Below are positions 38,271 to 54,740 of a DNA stretch of 64,000 nucleotides, piece by piece (position 1 is the stretch's first letter; each line of letters opens with the position of its first letter). Under the pieces are notes generated by a model. That model saw only the letters and a program-made list of their open reading frames with translations. It was not told where the DNA came from and ran no database searches. Position numbers and translations under genes: made by a program. Location of the stretch: positions 60,088,639 to 60,152,638 of the forward strand of contig NC_089220.1 of assembly GCF_963924675.1 (NCBI RefSeq). Direction: 5' to 3'. This DNA is from Phocoena phocoena (lineage: Eukaryota; Chordata; Mammalia; Artiodactyla; Phocoenidae).

Positions 38271-38335
38271 AAAGAAATTGAAATATACCTAATAGGAATT
38301 ACCAAGACAAAAAGAGAAAGAATATAAATCACAAT
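38271..38335. other. Short spacer before L1 5' end
   Basis: A-rich linker between the old L1M tail and the 5' end of the next L1. It is the left target flank; no matching right flank was found. Confidence 0.5.
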
Positions 38336-38348
38336 ATGAGGGGACCTT

Positions 38349-38357
38349 CAAGATGGT
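38349..38357 (+). promoter_or_regulatory. YY1-like site at L1 5' end
   Basis: 'caagatggt' sits about 13 bp inside the element. Human L1 has a YY1 site of similar sequence and place that sets accurate transcription start. Function here is inferred. Confidence 0.45.
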
Positions 38358-39770
38358 GGAGGAGTAAGACGTGGAGTTCAACTTCCTCACCAAAAATACA
38401 TCAAAAATACATCTACACGTGGAACAAATCCTACAGAACACCTACTGCACACTGGCAGAAGAACTCAGACTTCCCAAAAGGCAAGAAAATCCCCACGTAC
38501 CTGGGTAGGGCAAAAGAAAAAAGAAAAAACAGAGACAAAAGAATAGGGATGGGACCTGCACCTCTGGGAGGGAGCTGTGAAGGAGGAAAAGTTTCCACAC
38601 ACTAGGAAGCCCCTTCACTGGCAGAGATGGGGGTTGGGGGGTGGGGGAAGCTTCAGAGACATGGAGGAGAGCGCAGCAACAGGGGTGCAGAGGGCAAAGT
38701 GGAGAGATTCCCACACAGAGTATCGGTGCCGACCGGCATCCACCAGCCTGAGAGGCTTGTCTGCTCACCCACCAGGGTGGGTGGGGGCTGGGAGCTGAGG
38801 CTCAGCCTTCAGAGGTCAGAACCCAGGGAGAGGACTGGGGTTGGCTGCGTGAACACAGCCTGAAGGAGGCGAGTGCACCACAGCTAGCTGGGAGGGAGTC
38901 TGGGAAAAAGTCTGGACCTGCCTAACAGGCAAGAGACCATTGTTTTGGGGTGCGTGAGGAGAGGGAATTCCTTCCCTGACTGCCCACAGAAGGCAGAGCA
39001 CCACCTAAACGAACTCCAGAGATGGGCATGAGCTGCAGCTATCAGCTTGGACACCAGAGACAGGCATGAAACCCTACCACCGCTGCTGCAGCCACCAAGA
39101 ATCCTGTGTGCAAGCAGAGGTCACTATCCACATGTGGCCCCCACCCCGCTGCAAGCCTGTGCAGCCTGCCACTGCCAGGGTCCTGTGATCCAGGGACAAC
39201 TTCCCTGGGAGAACACACGGCATGCCTCAGGCTGTTGCAAAGTCATGTTGGTCACTGCTGTTGCAGGCTTGCCCCGCATTCCAATTATAACTAGCATACC
39301 CCCTCCCTCCCCCCGGCATGAGTGAGCCAGAGCCCCCTAAACAGCCGCTGCTTTAACCTCATCCTGTCTGAGCAGGAACAGATGCCTGAGGGCAACCTAC
39401 ATGCAGAGGTGGTGCCAAAGGCAAAGCTGAACCCCAAGAGCTGTATGAACAAAGAAGAGAAAGGGAATTTTCCCCGTGCAGCCTCAGGAGCAGTGGACTG
39501 AATCCCAACAGTCAACTTGAGGTACCATGCATCTGTGAAATACCTGATTAAACAACAAGTCAACCCAAAATTGAGGAGGTGGACTTTGGGAGCAACTGTA
39601 GACTTGGGACTGACTGGTCTGCGACTGACTGGTTTCTGATTTTTATATTTATCTTAGTATAGTTTTTAGTGCTTGTTATCACTGGTGGTTTGTTTATTGG
39701 TTTGGTTGATCTCTCCCTTTTTTATTATCACTTTTTTATTTTAATTATTTTATTTTATTGTTATTATTAT

Positions 39771-39802
39771 TTTCTTTCTCTTTTTCTCCCTTTTCTTCTG
39801 AG
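39771..39802 (+). promoter_or_regulatory. Strong cryptic 3' splice site in L1 5' UTR
   Basis: A 29-nt run of almost only T and C ends in ctgag, with AG at 39,801-39,802, followed by ccatgcggctgac. This has the form of a mammalian splice acceptor. The homologous L1 at 54.7 kb diverges from this one exactly upstream of this AG. Confidence 0.6.
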
Positions 39803-40295
39803 CCATGCGGCTGACAGGGTCTTGCTGCTCCAGCCTTGTGTCAGGCATGAGCCTCTGAGGTGGGAGAGCCGAGTTCAGGATATTGGACCACCAGAGACCT
39901 CTCAGCCCCATGTAGTATCAATTGGCGAGACTTCCCCTAGATATCTCTGTCTCAATGCTAAGACCCAGCTCCACCCAAAGCCAGCAAGCTCCAGTGCTGG
40001 ACGCCCCATGCCAAACAACTAGCAAGACAGGAACACACCACCCATTAGCAGAGAGGCTGCCTAAAATCATAATAAGTTCACAGACACCCCAAACACACCA
40101 CAGGATGAGATCCTGCACAACAGAAAGACATGATCCAGCTCCATCCACAAAAACACAGGCCCCAGTGCCCTCCACCAAGAAACCTAAAAACCCACTAAAC
40201 CAACCTTACCCACTGAGGGCAGACATCAAAAGCAATGGAAACTACGAACCTGCAGCCTGCGAAAAGGAGACCCCAAACACAGTAAGTTAAGCAAA

Positions 40296-41228
40296 ATGAG
40301 AAGATGGAGAAATACGCAGCAGATGAAGGAAAAAGGTAAAAGCCCACCAGACCGAACAAATGAAGAGGAAATAGGCAGTCTACCTAAAAAAGAATTCAGA
40401 GCAATGATAGTAAAGATGATCCAAAATCTTGGAAAAAGAATGGGGAAAATACAAGAAATAAAAAGGACCTAGAAGAACTAAAGAGCAAACAAACAATCAT
40501 GAACAACACAATAAGTGAAATTAAAAATTCTCTAGAAGGAATCAATAGCAGAATAACTGAAGAAGAACGGATATGTGACCTGGAAGATAAGATAGTGGAA
40601 ATAACTACCACAGAGGAGAATAAAGATAAAAGAATGAAAAGAATTGAGGACAGTCTCAGAGACGTCTGGGACAATATTAGATGCACCAACATTTGAATTA
40701 TAGGGGTCCCAGTAGAAGAGAAAAAGAAAGGGTCTGAGAAAATATTTGAAGAGATTATAGTTGAAATCTTCCCTAACATGGGAAAGGAAAGAATCAAGTC
40801 CAGGATGTGCAGAGAGTCCCATAAAGGATAAATCCAAGGAGAAACACGTCAAGACTCATATTAGTCAAGCTATCAAAAATTAAATACAAAGAAAAAATAT
40901 TAAATGCAGCAAGGGAAAAGCAAAAAATAACATACAACAGAATCCCCATAAGAATAACAGCTGACCTTTCAGCAGAAACTCTGCAAGCCAGAAGGAGTGG
41001 CGGGACATATTTAAAGTGATGAAAGGGAAAAACCTACAACCAAGATTACTCTACCAGCAAGGATCTCATTCAGATTTGATGGAGAAATTAAAACTTTTAC
41101 AGATAAGCAAAAGCTAAGAGAATTCAGCACTACCAAACCAGCTCTACAACAAATGCTAAAGGACCTCTCTAGGCAGGAAACACAAGAGAAGGAGAAGACC
41201 TACAAAAACAAAAACAAAACAAGAAAAT
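40296..41228 (+). pseudogene. L1 ORF1 remnant (RNA-binding chaperone)
   Basis: ORF1p is the trimeric RNA-binding protein of the L1 RNP. An ATG at 40,296 starts a frame encoding MRRWRNTQQMKEKGK, then EEEIGSLPKKEFRAMIVKM, which is typical of the ORF1 N-terminal coiled coil. Frameshifts break it soon after 40,440. A later piece, NNTISEIKNSLEGINSRI (40,499-40,696), continues the coiled coil, and the C-terminal domain (FRFDGEIKTFTDKQKLREF-like coding) lies at about 41,070-41,160. Several frameshifts and stops make it non-functional. Confidence 0.85.
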
Positions 41229-41244
41229 AGTAAAAGGAACATAA

Positions 41245-43499
41245 CATATTGATAATTACCTTAAATGAAAGTGGATTAAATGCTCCAACCAAAAGACATA
41301 CACTGGCTGAATGGACAAAAAAATCAAGACTCATATACATGCTGCGTACAGGAGACCCACTTCAGACGTACGGACACATACAGACTGAAAGTGAGGGGAT
41401 GGAAAAAGATATTCCATGCAAATGGGAATCAAGAGAAAGCTGGAGTAGCAATTCTCATATCAGACAAAATAGACTTTAAATAAAGACTATTACAAGAGGC
41501 AAAGAAGGACACTACATAATGATCAAGGGATCAATCCAACAAAAAGGTATAACAATTGTAAATATTTATGAACCCAACGTAGAAGCACCTCAATACATAA
41601 GTCAAATGATAACAGCAATAAAAGGGGAAAGCAACAGTAATACAATCATACTAGCAGACTCTAACACCCTACTTTTACCAATGGACAGAGCATCCAAAAT
41701 GAAAATAAATAATGATACAAAAGCTTTAAATGACACATTAAACAAGATGGACTTAATTGATATATATAGGACATTCCATCCAAAAACAACAGAATACACT
41801 TTCTTCTCAAGTGCTCATGAAACATTCTCGTGGATAGATCAAACCTTGGGTCACAAATCAAGGCTGGTAAATTTAAGAAAATTGAAATTGTATCAAGTAT
41901 CTTTTCCGACCACAACTCTATGAGACTAGACATCAATTACAGGAAAAAACTGTAAAAAATACAAACACTTGGAGGCTAAACAATATGCTAGTAAATAACC
42001 AAGAGATCACACAGGAAATCAGAAAATACCTAGAAAACATGACGGTGAAAACATGATGACCCAAAACCTATGGGATGCAGCAAAAGCAGTTCTAAGCGGG
42101 AAGTTTATAGCAGTACAATCCTACCTCAAGAAACAAGAAAAATCTCAAAGAAACAACCTAACCTTACACCTAAAGCAATTAAAGAAAGAAGAAGAAAAAC
42201 TCCCAAGTTCGCAGAAGGAAAGAAATCAGAAAGATCAGATCAGAAATAAATGAAACAGAAATGAAGGAAATAGTAGCAAAGATCAATAAAACTAAAAGCT
42301 GATTCTTTGAGAAGATAAACAAAACTGATAAACCATTAGCCAGACTCATGAAGAAAAAAAGGGAGAAGACTCAAATCAACAGAATTAGAAATGAAAAAGG
42401 AGAAATAACAACTGACACTGCAGAAATACAAAGGATCATGAGAGATTACTACAAGCAACTCTGTGCCAATAAAATGGACAACCTGGAAGAAATGGACACA
42501 TTCTTAGAAAAGCACAACCTTCTGAGACTGAACTAGCAAGAAATAGAAAATATAAGCAGACCAGTCACAAGCACTGAAATTGTGACTGTGATTAAAAATC
42601 TTCCAACAAACAAAAGCCCAGGACCTGATGGCTTCACAGGCAAAGTCTATCAAATATTTAGAGAAGAGCTAACACCTATCCTTCTCACACTCTTCGAAAA
42701 TATAGCAGAGGGAGAGGAACACTGCCAAAACTCATTCTACAAGGCTACCATCACCCTGATACCAAAACCAGACAAAGCTGTCACAAGAAAAGAAAACTAA
42801 AGACCAATATCACTGATGAAATGGATGCAAAAATCCTCAACACAGTACTAGCAAAGAAAATCCAACAGCACATTAGAAGGATCATACACCATGATCAAGT
42901 GAGGTTTATCCCAGGAATGCAAGGACTCTTCAAAATATGCAAATCAATTAGTGTGTGATACACCATATTAATAAACAAAGATAAAAACCATATGATCATC
43001 TCAATAGATGCAGAAAAAGCTTTCAGCAAAATTCAACACCCATTTATTAAAAACCCTCCAGAAAGTAGACATAAAGGGAAATTACCTCCACATAATAAAG
43101 GTCATATATGACAACCCCACAGCCAACATTGTTCTCAGTGGTGAAAAACTGAAACCATTTCCTCTAAAACCAGGAACAAGACAAGGTTGCCCCACTCACC
43201 ACTATTATTCAATGTAGTTTTGGACATTCTGGCCACAGGAATCAGAGAAGAAAAAGAAATAAAAGGAATTCAAATCAGAAAAGAAGTAAAGCTGTCACTG
43301 TTTGCAGATGACATGATACTATACCTAGAGAATCCTAAGGATGCTACCAGGAAACTCCAAAAGCTAATCAATGATTTGATAAAGTAGCAAGATACAGAAT
43401 TAATGCACAGAAGTCTTTTGCATTCCAATACACTAATGATGAAAAATCTGAAAGCGAAATTAAGGAAACACTCCCATTTACCACTGCAACAAAAAGAAT
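41245..43499 (+). pseudogene. L1 ORF2 remnant, 3' part missing
   Basis: ORF2p supplies endonuclease and reverse transcriptase. Endonuclease-domain pieces are visible at 41,249-41,923 (LNAPTKRH, ETHFRRTDTY, NIYEPNVEAPQY, DLIDIYRTFHPKTTEYTFFS). Reverse-transcriptase pieces follow at 42,582-43,387, including NKSPGPDGFTG and the catalytic FADD box near 43,300. At least six frame breaks separate the pieces. The frame ends at 43,499, near the motif that continues as KYLGINL in the copy at 50.8 kb, so roughly the last 40% of the protein is absent. Confidence 0.9.
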
Positions 43500-46880
<3,381 letters not shown>

Positions 46881-48826
46881 TGCTTGATACCCCTGTGTCT
46901 CAAATCACAACTGTTCTTTCTATCACAGGGCTATGAAGACATGTTTGTTGTTCTCTTAGTCATTGTTCCTGGGCTCAAGTTCCTGACTCCCTTCTGAAAA
47001 TGGTCTCATTTTATAGCCAACATTGTGTTTGTTTAAAGGTCTTTAATAAATATGAGTGCAGGACCTATGGCCTGAGCATAGAGATGGTGAACAGGGCAGT
47101 TTAGGCATGGGGGCTGGATTTAGGTATAGACCTATTCAGTATAGGTATTAGATGGTAGTGGAGTACAGTGCTAGAGCATTGGAGTCGGTCAGACTTGAAT
47201 TTGAATATTCCTCAATGTTTTTATCTGTCGACTGGGCTTTTGTGTGGATCAAATTAGATTAAAAGTGTTTTGCATAATTCCTGGCCTCCAAGTTCTCAAG
47301 AAATCATGACTCTTATTATAATGACACAGCATACTAAACCCATTCATCTCTTCTTGCTTAGGATAGGTTTTAAAATTAAATTTCTAGTATTACTTCTGAT
47401 ACTGATGAGACAAAAGTCCTTTGGGACCCTGATTATCAAAATGAGATATAAATAGGCACATACTGACCATAATAGGGTCTGGGCAGGAACATGAGTGAGG
47501 CTGAGAAAACATCAAAGATCACAGGGGTTTCTCTCAAGAGAGAAGGTGGCTAGAACAAAGTGATGATTCTGCATACTATGGACCATGGTTCTTGCCATTT
47601 TGAGATGTAATAGAAATTTAGTATGGTGGGAGAAGAATGTGATGCTGTGGGCTTTAAATTTTACTGTTTAAATTTCGGATATGCAGAAGTCCACTGTGGG
47701 ACTAAGCTATTGAAAAAATCAAATTCACACATTTTTGCATTGTGACCTTCAATTTTAAGAACTCAAGTTGAGATGAGTTTTTCATTATTGGGTAGGTGGT
47801 AGCTTGGTAAAGGAGAGAAAGTTGGGCTGTGGTGATGGTGATAAAGGCAACATGAGAGAAAGAGAAGGACCTCTAGGGATCTTTCTTGAGACCATGATAA
47901 TGACTTCTGGGAGTTATCTGGTGGTAGGGTCGTGTGTTCCCTGACACACAAGGTTCTGCATCCCTGTAGCTGCCTTTTGAGTGTTATGTCATGACAGATA
48001 CCAAAATTTGCTTTAATGATTGCAGGAAGATTATTTTCCCCTATTCAATGGCATGAAGCAATAGATGAATATTCAAATCTAAATTGTATATCTAAATTGT
48101 ATACATATGTGTGTGTATGTGTAACATATATATATATATATAAATGTTTCATAAGTCTGATACTCAATTATTCATTTTTATGTATGCAAGACAACATTTT
48201 CAAATCTGTTGTCCTTTTACTTTCCTTTGTAGTTACAAAATCAAAGTAAAGTCAACATATGCATATTTCTAGGTAGACTGATGTTTTTTAAGCTGCATTA
48301 GCTTGAAATCCTTGGTGAAGATGTGCATATGCTTACTTTATACCAATAATGTCATGAAAGAGTTTGAAGGAACAATGCTTTGTATATAATTAGTAGCATG
48401 ATGAACATAATTTGAATAACAAAAATATTTGCTCTTAACTGAAGGAAAATGAATCAAATTCATCAGCTGATAGCATTCACTGACTAAGAAGACATGGGGA
48501 AGTCAGATGAGAAATCTTAAATAGAGGATGCTTTAACAGGGGGATTTATGTTCCACAACTAGGTGTTTAAGAAATAAAAGACAGTTGATATTATGAATTC
48601 TCACAAGCATATCCATGAATATCTGTTAACGATGGAAACAACCATAGCTAAGTATGAAGATGTTAACTTTGTTCCTTTCAATTGAAATCATTATTACCAA
48701 TATTGAAGAAGATATTAAAATAAATCATATCTAATCCCAGTACTCAATCACAGCTTTTCATCTTTTTGCAAGTTTCTTTCTAAGCCTTGTCTTTAACCGT
48801 TTGTATTTATGGTTGTGACACATTTT
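46881..48826. other. No gene seen
   Basis: Mostly unique-looking. A weak sense MIR trace is at about 47,155-47,290 ('agcattggagtcggtcagac', 'gtttttatctgtcgactggg'). A short (TA)n/(GT)n patch is at 48,105-48,142. Confidence 0.45.
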
Positions 48827-49339
48827 CTAATTCAGCTTTTTTTTTTTAACATCTATATTGGAGTATAATTTCTTTACATTGTTGTGTTAGTTTCTGCTGT
48901 ATAACAAAGTGAATCTGCTATACGTATACATATATCCCCATATCCTCTCCCTCTTGCGTCTCCCTCCCACCCTCCCTATCCACCTTTCATGAAGCACGGA
49001 GATGATCTCCCTGTGCGATGAAGCTACTTCCCACTAGCTATCTATTTTACATTTGCTAGTGTATATGTGTAAAGCTACACTTTCACTCTGTCCCAGTTTA
49101 CCCTTCCCCCTCCCCATGTCCTCAAGTCCATTCTCTATGTCTGCGTCTTTATTCCTGTCCTGCACCTAGGTTCATTAGAACCTTGTTTTTTTTTTTTTTT
49201 TTAGATTCCATATATATGGTATTCATCCCATCCTCCCCTTTCCCACCCTTGGTATCAACATGTTTGTTCTCCTCATCTGTGTCTCTATTCCTGCCTTGCA
49301 AACTGGTTCATCTGTACCATTTTTCTAGATTCCACATAT

Positions 49340-52300
49340 ATGCGTTAATATACGATATTTGTTTATCTCTTTCTGACTTCACTCTGTATGACAGTCTCTA
49401 GGTCCATCCACATCTACAAATGACACAATTTCATTCCTTTTTATGGTTCCTTTAATATTCCATGCTATATATGTACCACATCTTCTTTATCCATTAGTCT
49501 TTCGATGGACATGTAGGTTGCTTCCATGACCTGGCTATTGTAAATAGTGCTGCAGTGAATATTGAGGTGCATGTCCCTTTTTGAATTATGGTTTTCTCTG
49601 GGTATATGCTCAGTAGTGGGATTGCTGGGTAATATGGTAATTCTATTTGTAGTTTTTTTAAGGAACCTCCTTACTATTCTCCATAGTGGCTGTACCAATT
49701 TACATTGCCATCAACACTGCAGGAGGGTTCCCTTTTCTCCACACCTTCTCCAGCATTTAATGTTTCTAGATTTCTTGATGCCCATTGTCACCAGTTTTAG
49801 GTGATCCCTCATTGTAGTTTTGATTTGCATTTCTCTAATGATTAGTGATGTTGAGCATCCTTTCACGTGTTTATTGGCAATCTGTGTGTCTTCTTTGGAG
49901 AAATGTCTATTTAGGTCTTCTGCCCATTTTTGCATCAGGTTGTTTTTTTGCTGCTGAGCTGCATGAGCTGCTTGTATATTTTGGAAATTAATCCTTTGTC
50001 AGTTGCTTTGTTTGCAAATATTTTCTCCCATTCTGAGGGTTGTCTTTTCATCTTGTTTATGGTTTCCTTTACTGTGAAAAAGCTTTTAAGTTTCATTAGG
50101 TCCCACATGTTTATTTTTGTTTTTATTTCCATTTCTCTAGGAGGTGAGTCAAAAAGAATCTTGCTGTGATTTATGTCATAGAGTGTTCTTCCTATGTTTT
50201 CCTCTAAGAGTTTTATAGTGTCTGGCCTTACATTTAGTTCTTTAATCCATTTTGAGTTTATTTTTGTGTATGGTGTTAGGGAGTGTTCTAATTTCATTTT
50301 ATATGTAGCTGTCCAGCTTTCCCAGCTCCACCTATTGAAGAGGCTGTCTTTTCTCCATTGAATACTCTTGCCACCTTTATCAAAGGTAAGGTGACCATAT
50401 GTGCATGGGTTTATCTCTGAGTTTTCTATCCTGTTCCATTGATCTATATTTCTGTTTTTGTGCCAGTACCATACTGTCTTGATTACCGTAGCTTTGTAGT
50501 ATAGTCTGAAGTCAGGGAGCCTGATTCCTCCAGCTCCATTTTTCGCTCTCAGGATTGCTTTGACTATTCGGGGTCTTTTGTGTTTCCATACAAATTGTGC
50601 AATTTTTTGTTCTAGTTCTGTGACAAAAGCCATTGGTAGTTTGATAGGGATTGCATTGAATCTGTAGATTGCTTTGGGTAGTATAGTCATTTTCACAATG
50701 TTGTCTCTTCTTATTGAAGAACATGGTGTATCTCTCCATCTGTTTGTATCATCTTTAATTTCTTTAATCAGTGTCTTATAGTTTTGTGTATGCAAGTCTT
50801 TCCCACTTTAGGTAGGTTTATTCCTAGGTATTTTATTCTTGTTACAGTGGTAAACGGAAGCATTTCCTTAATTTCTCTTTCAGATTTTTCATCATTAGGG
50901 TATAAGAATGCAAGAGATTTCTGTGCATTCCTTTTGTATCCTGCTACTATACCAAATTCATTGATTAGCTCTATTAGTTTTAAGGTAGCATATTTAGGAT
51001 TCTCTAGGTATAGTATTATCATGTCATCTGCAAACAGTGAAAGCTTTACTTCTGCTTTTCCAATTTGGATTCATTTTATTTCTTTTTCTTCTCTGATTGC
51101 TGTGGCTAAAACTTCCAAAACTATGTTGAGTAATAGTGGTAAGAGTGGGCCACCTTGGTTTGTTGTTCCTTATTTTAGAGGAAATGGTTTCAGTTCTTCA
51201 CCACTGAGAACGATGTTGGCTGTGAGTTTGTCATATATGGCCTTTATTTTGTTGAGGTAAGTTCCCTCTATGGCTACTTTCTGGAGAGTTTTTATCATAA
51301 ATGGGGGTTGAATTTTGTCAAAAGCTTTTCCTGCATCTCTTGAGATGATCATATGGTTTTTCTCCTTCAGTTTGTTAATATGGTGTATCACATTGATTAA
51401 TTTGCTTATATTGAAGAATCCTTGCATCCCTGGGAGAAACCCCACTGGATCATGGTATATGATCTGGTGAATGTGCTGTTGGATTCTGTTTGCTAGTATT
51501 TTGTTGAGGATTTTTGCATCTATGTTCATCAGTGATATTGGCCTGTAGTTTTCTTTCTTTGTGACATCTTTGTCTGGTTTTGGTATCAGGGTGATGGTGG
51601 CCTCGTAGAATGAGTTTTGGGAGTGTTCCTCCCTCTGCTATATTTTCGAAGAGTTTGGGAAGGACAAGTGTTAGCTCTTCTCTGAATGTTTGATAGATTT
51701 CGCCTGTGAAGCCATCAGGTCCTGGGCTTTTGTTTGTTGGAAGATTTTTAATCACAGTTTGAATTTCAGTGCTTGTGATTGGTTTGTTTATATTTTCTAT
51801 TTCTTGCTGGTTCAGTCTCAGAAGGTTGTGTTTTTCTAAGAATGTGTCCATTTCTTCCAGATTGTCCATTTTATTGGCATGTAGTTGCTTGTAGTAATCT
51901 CTCATGATCCTTTGTATTTCTGCAGTGTCAATTGTTACTTCTTTTTCTTTTCTAATTCTATTGATTTGAGTCTTCTCCCTTTTTTTCGTGATGAGTCTGC
52001 CTAATGGTTTATCAATTTTGTTTACCTTATCAAAGAACCAGCTTTTAGTTTTATTGATCTTTGCTATCATTTCCTTCATTTCTGTTTCATTCATTTCTGA
52101 TCTGATCTTTCTGATTTCTTTCCTTCTGCAAACTTCAGGGTTTTTTGCTCTTCCTTCTTTAATTGCTTTAGGTGTAAGGTTAGGTTGTTTCTTTGAGGTG
52201 TTTCTTGAGGTTGGATTGTATTGCTATAAATTCCCCTCTTAGAACTGCTTTTGCTGAATCCCATAGGTGTTGGGTCATGGTGTTTTCATTGTCACGTGTT

Positions 52301-53095
52301 TCTAGTTATTTTTTGATTTCCTGTTTGATTTTTTCAGTGCTCTCTTGGTTGTTTAGTAGTGTATTGTTTAGCCTCCATATGTTTGCATTTTTTTACAGTT
52401 TTTTTCCTGTAACTGATATCTAGTCTCATAACGTTGTGGTCGGGAAAGGTACATGATACAAGTTCAATTTTCTTAAATTTACCAAGGTGACTCAAGGTGA
52501 TTTGTGACTCAAGATATGATCTATCCTGGAGAATGTTCCATGAGCACTTGAGAAAAAAGTGTATTCTGTTGTTTTTGGATGGAATATCCTATAAATATCA
52601 ATTAAGTCCATGTTGTTTAGTGTATCATTTAAAGCTTGTGTTTCGTTATTTATTTTCACTCTGGTTGATCTGTCCATTGGTAAAAGTGGGGTGTTAATGT
52701 CCCCTACTATTATTGTGTTACTTTCAATTTCCCGTTTCATGGCTGTTAGCATTTGCCTTATGTATGGAGGTGCTCCTATGTTGGGTGCATAAATATTTAC
52801 TATTGTTATATGTTCTTCTTGGATTGATCCCTTGATCATTATGTAGTGTCCTTCTTTGTCTCTTGTATTAGTCTTTATTTAAAAATCTATTTTGTCTGAT
52901 ATGAGAATTGCTACTCCAGCTTTCTTTTGTTTTCCATTTGTGTGGAATATGTTTTTCCATCCCCTCACTTTCAGTCTGTATGTGTCCCTGGGTCTGAAGT
53001 GGGTCTCTTGTAGACAACATATTTATGGGTCTTGGTTTTTGTATTCAGTCTGCCTGTCTGTGTCTTTTGGTTGGAGCATTTAATTCATTTACGCT
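49340..53095 (-). pseudogene. L1 ORF2 remnant, full span
   Basis: Endonuclease segment at 52,492-52,839 (NIYAPNIGAPPYIRQM, IDIYRIFHPKTTEYTFFS, FSRIDHILSHK). Reverse-transcriptase segment at 51,170-52,094 (NKSPGPDGFTGEIYQTFRE), with FADD coding near 51,025-51,035. C-terminal part at 49,935-50,795 is a 286-codon open frame ([35 protein letters not shown]). Frameshifts near 51,020, 51,450 and 52,100 and several stops disrupt it. No domain is deleted. Confidence 0.92.
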
Positions 53096-53151
53096 TAAGG
53101 TAATTATCTGTATATACCTTCCTATTACCATTTTCTTAATTGTTTGGGGTT

Positions 53152-53469
53152 TGTTTTTGTAGGTCTTAATTTTATTTATTTATTTATTTTTGGCTGTGTT
53201 GGATCTTCGTTTCTTTGCGAGGGCTTTCTCTAGTTGCAGCAAGTGGGGGCCACTCTTCATTGCTGTGCGTGGGGCTCTCAATATTGCAGCCTCTCTTATT
53301 ACGGAGCACAGGTTCCAGACGCGCAGGCTCAGGAATTGTGCCTTATGGGCCTAGTTGCTCCGCAGCATGTGGGATCTTCCCAAACCAGGGCTTGAACCCG
53401 TGTCCCCTGCATTGGCAGGCAGATTGTCAACCACTGTGCCACCAGGGAAGCCCCTGTTTTTGTAGGTCT
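53152..53469 (-). mobile_element. Long CHR-1-like SINE inside L1 spacer
   Basis: About 288 bp. It opens with (TTTA)n and 'ttggctgtgttggatcttcg', then 'ctctagttgcagcaagtggg', 'cagcatgtgggatcttccca' and 'gtgccaccagggaagcccc'. The TSD tgtttttgtaggtct is identical at 53,152-53,166 and 53,455-53,469. It sits between the ORF1 and ORF2 remnants of the host L1 and is therefore younger than it. Confidence 0.95.
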
Positions 53470-53491
53470 CTTTTTCTCTTGTGTTTCCTGC

Positions 53492-54239
53492 CTAGAGAAG
53501 TTCTTTTAGCATTTGTTGTAAAGCTGGTTTGGTGGTGCTGAATTCTTTTAGCTTTCGCTTGTCTGTAAAGGTTTTAATTTCTCTGTTGAATCTGAATGAG
53601 ATCCTTGCTGGGTAGAGTAATCTTGGTTGTAGGTTTTTCTCTTTCATCACTATAAATACGTCCTGCCTCTCCCTTCTGGCTTGCAGAGTTTCTGCTGAAA
53701 GATCAGCTGTTAACCTTATGGGGATTCCCTTGTGTGTTATTTGTTGTTTTTCCCTTGCTGCTTTTAATATGTTTTCTTTGTATTTAATTTTTGATAGTTT
53801 GATTAATATGTGTCTTGGCATGTTTCTCCTTGGATTTATCCTGTATGGGACTCTCTGCACTTCCTGGACTTGATTGACTATTTCCTTTTCCATATTAGGG
53901 AATTTTCAACTAGTGGAAATGTGGTAGTTATTTCTACTATTTTATCTTCCGGGTCATTATCCATTCTTCTCCCTCAGTCATTCTGCTATTGATTTCTTCT
54001 AGAGAATTTTTAATTTTACTTTTTGTGTTCATCATTGTTTGTTTTCTATTTAGTTCTTCTAGGTCCTTGTTAAACGTTTCTTGTATATTCTCCATTCGAT
54101 TTCCAAGATTTTGGATCATCTTTACTATCATTACTCTGAATTCTTTTTCAGGTAGACTGCCTATTTCCTCTTCATTTGTTTGGTCTGGTGGGTTTTTACC
54201 TTGCTCCTTCATCTGCTGTTAATTTCTCTGTCTTCTCAT
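53492..54239 (-). pseudogene. L1 ORF1 remnant
   Basis: The usual start at 54,239 reads MRRQRN and then a stop at codon 7. A downstream ATG (54,212) opens a 91-codon frame with EEEIGSLPEKEFRVMIVKM and a coiled-coil-like NTKSKIKNSLEEINSRMTEG. The RNA-binding and C-terminal domains follow at 53,492-53,893 (GIPIRLTADLSAETLQARR, TDKRKLKEFSTTKPALQQM). At least one frameshift lies between the two parts. Confidence 0.9.
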
Positions 54240-54740
54240 TTTGCTTAACTTACTGTGTTTTGGGTCTCCTTTTCGCAGGCTGCAGGTTTGTAGTTCCCGT
54301 TGCTTTTGGTGTCTACCCTCAGTGTGTAATGTTGATTCATTTTGTTGTGTAGGCTTCCTGATGGAGGGGACTGGTGCCTGTGTTCTGGTGGATGAGGCGG
54401 GATCTTGTCTTTCTGGTGGGCAGGACTGCATCTGGTGGTGTGTTTTGGGGTGCCTGTGAACTTATTATGATTTTAGGCAGCCTCTCTGCTAATGGTTGGG
54501 GTTGTGTTCCTGTCTTGCTAGTTGTTTGGTGTGGGGTGTCCAGCACTGGAGTTTGCTGGTCATTGAGTGGAGCTGGGTCTTAACGTTGAGACAGAGATCT
54601 CTGGGAGAGCTCTCACGTATTGATATTTCGTGGGGCTGGCTGGTCTCTGATGGTCCAGTGTCCTGAACTGGTGGCTCTCCCACCTCAGAGGCTCATGCCT
54701 GACACCCGGCTGGAGCACCAAGACCCTGTCAGCCCCATGG

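Larger units (their letters stand above)
38336..43499 (+). mobile_element. L1, 5'-complete but cut off inside ORF2
   Basis: A sense cetacean-type L1 with long 5' UTR (38,336-40,295), ORF1 remnant, inter-ORF spacer and ORF2 remnant. It begins 'ggggaccttcaagatggtgg', close to a canonical L1 start. It stops abruptly at 43,499 in the reverse-transcriptase region, just after the codons for TTATKRI. It has no ORF2 C-terminus, 3' UTR or polyA tail and continues directly into antisense SMARCA2 sequence. Loss of the 3' end is unusual, because L1 insertions normally lose the 5' end. Confidence 0.92.

Noticed and set aside
49935..50795. 286-codon open frame as a possible host gene
   Set aside because: Its sequence is the C-terminal part of L1 ORF2, in continuity with other ORF2 pieces of the same element.
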